From Verrucomicrobiia bacterium (GTDB lineage Bacteria; Verrucomicrobiota; Verrucomicrobiia; Verrucomicrobiales; Akkermansiaceae), in assembly GCA_947460915.1 (NCBI GenBank), contig CANHKJ010000053.1, positions 1 through 14,706 of the forward strand: a stretch of DNA of 14,706 bases. Reading direction: 5' to 3'. The notes under the pieces were generated by a model that made no database searches, was not told where the DNA came from, and was given only the letters and a program-made list of their open reading frames with translations. The translations under genes and the position numbers were made by a program. Positions 12,667-14,706 of this stretch are shown here, in pieces. Positions within the stretch are counted from its first letter, which is position 1; each line of letters begins with the position of its first letter.

Positions 12667-14550
12667 ATGAGCCAATCGATCCGCACTGTCCCGCTGGACT
12701 CCTCCGCGATGCCTCCGGGTATCCCTTACATCATCGGCAATGAGGCGGCGGAGCGCTTTTCCTTTTACGGAATGCGCGCGATCCTCGTGGTATTCATGAC
12801 CAAATACCTCTGGCTGATGGACGGGCAAGTGGGCAATCCAATGTCCGATGCCGAGGCCACCGAGCGTTACCATCAATTTGTCGGGCTCGTTTATCTCACG
12901 CCGTTTCTTGGTGCCTTACTCAGTGATATATTTCTCGGAAAATATCGCACCATCATGCTGCTGAGTGTGCTGTATTGCGCGGGGCACGCGGCTCTCGCTT
13001 GCATGGGCACGGTGGGCTATTCACAGGCGTGGTTGCTCGCTGGCCTACTGATGATCTGCCTCGGCTCCGGTGGTATCAAACCGTGCGTATCGGCACACGT
13101 GGGTGATCAATTCGGTGCCAAAAATCAGCATCTACTCTCGAAGATCTACAACTGGTTCTACTTCTCGATCAATTTCGGCTCGTTTTTTTCTACCCTGCTC
13201 ACCCCGTGGCTGCTCGAATGGTATGGTCCGCACTGGGCCTTCGGCGTGCCGGGTGTGCTGATGGCGATCGCCACGTTTATGTTTTGGTTAGGTCGGAAAA
13301 AATTCATCCACGTTCCCGCGAGCGGTCTTAAGTTTTTCCGAGAATTGTTTTCGCGTGAGGGGTTGGTTTCCCTTGCCAAGCTAGTCCCGCTTTTTATCTT
13401 CATCGCCCTGTTTTGGGCCTTGTATGATCAGACTGGTTCGTCATGGGTCTTGCAGGCGGAACACATGAACCTTGATTTCATGGGCATGACTTGGTTGCCT
13501 TCGCAGATTCAGGCGATCAACCCGATCTTGATTCTCCTCTACATCCCGCTTTTCACCTTCATTGTCTATCCGCTGATCCACAAAATTTTCCCACTCACCC
13601 CCTTGCGGAAAATCGGCATCGGCATGTTCCTCGTTGCCGCCTCCTTTGCCTTGATCATGCAAATCCAAACCTGGATCGATGCCGGACAGCGCCCTTCCGT
13701 CGCGTGGCAACTCCTCGCCTTTGTGATCATCACTGCTGCCGAAATTATGATCTCGATCGTCGGCCTCGAGTTCTCCTACACGCAGGCGCCGAAAAACATG
13801 AAATCACTGGTCATGGCATTCTACCTCTCTGCCGTATTCCTTGGAAATATTTTCACCGCCGAAATCAACCGTTTCATCCAGATTCCCTCCTCGGGGCATG
13901 AGCAGTTCGATGCCCTGAAATCCCAGCAAAAACCCGAGTGGGTCAAGGACGCTCGTAACGCCATTCTACCTGGCCACGATCAAGTCACGGGCACTCCCGA
14001 TGATCTCATTGCGCGCATCCAGCATGGTTCACTCAAATCCATCGATTTCCCTGATCAAACTCGTAGCGCCTTTGAAAAAGCAGCACAAGTTATCATCGAT
14101 GACGCTACCGCGAATGATTACCGCCTACCTTCGCCTGAAAAAGTCAATGCATCCTCGCTGGGCACCGATCCTTGGGGCAATCCGATTACCTACAAAATCA
14201 TCAGCCAAAGCAGTTGCCGCCTGATTTCCGCAGGCCCTGATCGCAAAAACGGCACGGCCTGGGACATTGGCCTGACCATTGATGTCACCCAGCCCGCGGG
14301 TCCGAAACAACCCTCTTGGACCGATCGCTTTCACCCCGCCGAGACCTGGCTCAGCAAGCGCGCGGCCGAACTGGGCGTGAAGCCCAAACAAGAAAGCGGC
14401 ATTGGTTTCGACAAGAGCTACTTCTCCGGAGGTCAAACCAAGCTGGAGGGGCAAGCCTACTACCGATTTTTCACCGTGCTAATGCTTGCATTTGCTCTGA
14501 TTTATATTCCCTTCGCCGTCATCTATCGCCCGAAATCTTACCTGCATTGA
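12667..14550 (+). CDS. POT/PTR2 family peptide transporter with pseudopilin-G-like insert
   Basis: The 627-residue inner-membrane protein is a proton-coupled oligopeptide transporter of the major facilitator superfamily. The hallmark ExxERFxxY motif is EAAERFSFY (26-34), in helix 1. Twelve membrane segments can be placed: six between 20 and 207, then near 238-257, 285-305, 317-335, 346-366, 379-400 and 600-621. Typical members are about 450-500 residues. The excess is a hydrophilic insert of about 195 residues (403-597) between helices 11 and 12, which faces the periplasm in the usual N-in topology. The insert contains DPWGNP (501-506) and ISAGPDRKNGTAWDI (520-534), the C-terminal signature of GspG-type pseudopilins. 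The role of that domain here is unknown. Peptide uptake is inferred from the family. Confidence 0.92.
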   Translation: MSQSIRTVPLDSSAMPPGIPYIIGNEAAERFSFYGMRAILVVFMTKYLWLMDGQVGNPMSDAEATERYHQFVGLVYLTPFLGALLSDIFLGKYRTIMLLSVLYCAGHAALACMGTVGYSQAWLLAGLLMICLGSGGIKPCVSAHVGDQFGAKNQHLLSKIYNWFYFSINFGSFFSTLLTPWLLEWYGPHWAFGVPGVLMAIATFMFWLGRKKFIHVPASGLKFFRELFSREGLVSLAKLVPLFIFIALFWALYDQTGSSWVLQAEHMNLDFMGMTWLPSQIQAINPILILLYIPLFTFIVYPLIHKIFPLTPLRKIGIGMFLVAASFALIMQIQTWIDAGQRPSVAWQLLAFVIITAAEIMISIVGLEFSYTQAPKNMKSLVMAFYLSAVFLGNIFTAEINRFIQIPSSGHEQFDALKSQQKPEWVKDARNAILPGHDQVTGTPDDLIARIQHGSLKSIDFPDQTRSAFEKAAQVIIDDATANDYRLPSPEKVNASSLGTDPWGNPITYKIISQSSCRLISAGPDRKNGTAWDIGLTIDVTQPAGPKQPSWTDRFHPAETWLSKRAAELGVKPKQESGIGFDKSYFSGGQTKLEGQAYYRFFTVLMLAFALIYIPFAVIYRPKSYLH

Positions 14551-14562
14551 TGAAACCGTGGC

Positions 14563-14579
14563 GGAGGCGTCTCGCCTCC
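14563..14579 (+). terminator. GC-rich hairpin after the POT gene
   Basis: GGAGGCG (14563-14569) and CGCCTCC (14573-14579) pair perfectly around a 3-base loop, 12 bases after the stop codon. The stem is strong but no T-run follows, so it may stabilise the mRNA end or be a dispersed repeat. Confidence 0.35.
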
Positions 14580-14617
14580 CAGCCTCTTACCATCAAACTT
14601 CTAGTTTCCAAAAATCC

Positions 14618-14706
14618 ATGCACGCACCACCGACCATGCCCATCATATTTGAGGAAAAAGACGCGTCTCATCTGCGCAGCCTAGGCATTTGTGCCTACGT
14701 CTATGC
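14618..14706 (+). CDS. possible N-terminus of a further gene, cut by the window edge
   Basis: An open frame begins at ATG 14618 or the in-frame ATG 14636 and stays open to the end, giving 23 to 29 residues starting MPIIFEEKDASHLRSLG from the second start. Codon choice and composition look protein-like, but the stretch is too short to identify. A 6-bp inverted repeat (TAGGCA 14682-14687, TGCCTA 14692-14697) lies inside it. No clear ribosome site is seen. Confidence 0.35.
   Translation, partial: MHAPPTMPIIFEEKDASHLRSLGICAYVY

Overview
The window looks like ordinary chromosome from a verrucomicrobial bacterium (Verrucomicrobiota). This is inferred from gene content and style. The diheme peroxidase ends in an extra 'S.NL..W' type C-terminal domain that finishes in FFRF. 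There is a zwf-opcA pair, a short membrane-anchored protein with a GQPGFVFSPY signature, and a POT transporter carrying a pseudopilin-like insert. One intergenic spacer holds the 'CACGGATTATCACGGATT / CTTTGCGA' mosaic common between genes in that phylum. Most starts lack a clear Shine-Dalgarno sequence. No rRNA, tRNA, CRISPR array, insertion sequence or prophage gene was seen.

Layout. Positions 143-2818 (minus strand) hold zwf followed by opcA, the oxidative pentose-phosphate entry enzyme and its assembly factor. Positions 2945-4294 (minus) encode a secreted diheme cytochrome c peroxidase, with three helically phased CTTTAC repeats upstream and hairpins downstream. Positions 4418-4759 (minus) encode a YjdM/PhnA-type zinc-ribbon protein, divergent from a solitary DNA methyltransferase at 4882-6144. 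A 401-base spacer (6145-6545) carries the repeat mosaic. A secreted GH20 beta-N-acetylhexosaminidase follows at 6546-8141. After it come a small frameshifted anchored-protein gene (8213-8498) and metY (8559-9830), which makes homocysteine from O-acetylhomoserine.

From 9823 to 12548 the minus strand carries, in transcription order, a DUF4126 membrane protein, a ROK sugar kinase of fructokinase type (coupled by an ATGA overlap), a Bax-inhibitor-1/YccA membrane protein and a CGWS glutaredoxin. The glutaredoxin gene converges on metY with an 8-base overlap. A 118-base divergent promoter region with a perfect 9-9-9 inverted repeat separates DUF4126 from a POT-family peptide transporter (12667-14550). 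The window ends in what may be the first codons of another gene.

Functionally this is a mix of central carbon metabolism (zwf, opcA, sugar kinase), periplasmic scavenging (GH20, POT transporter), redox and peroxide handling (peroxidase, glutaredoxin) and sulfur amino-acid synthesis. I see no multi-gene defence or mobile system. The most unusual items are the pseudopilin-G-like domain in the last periplasmic loop of the POT transporter, the solitary methyltransferase with alpha-like motif order, the frameshifted small gene, and two ordered promoter-region repeats.
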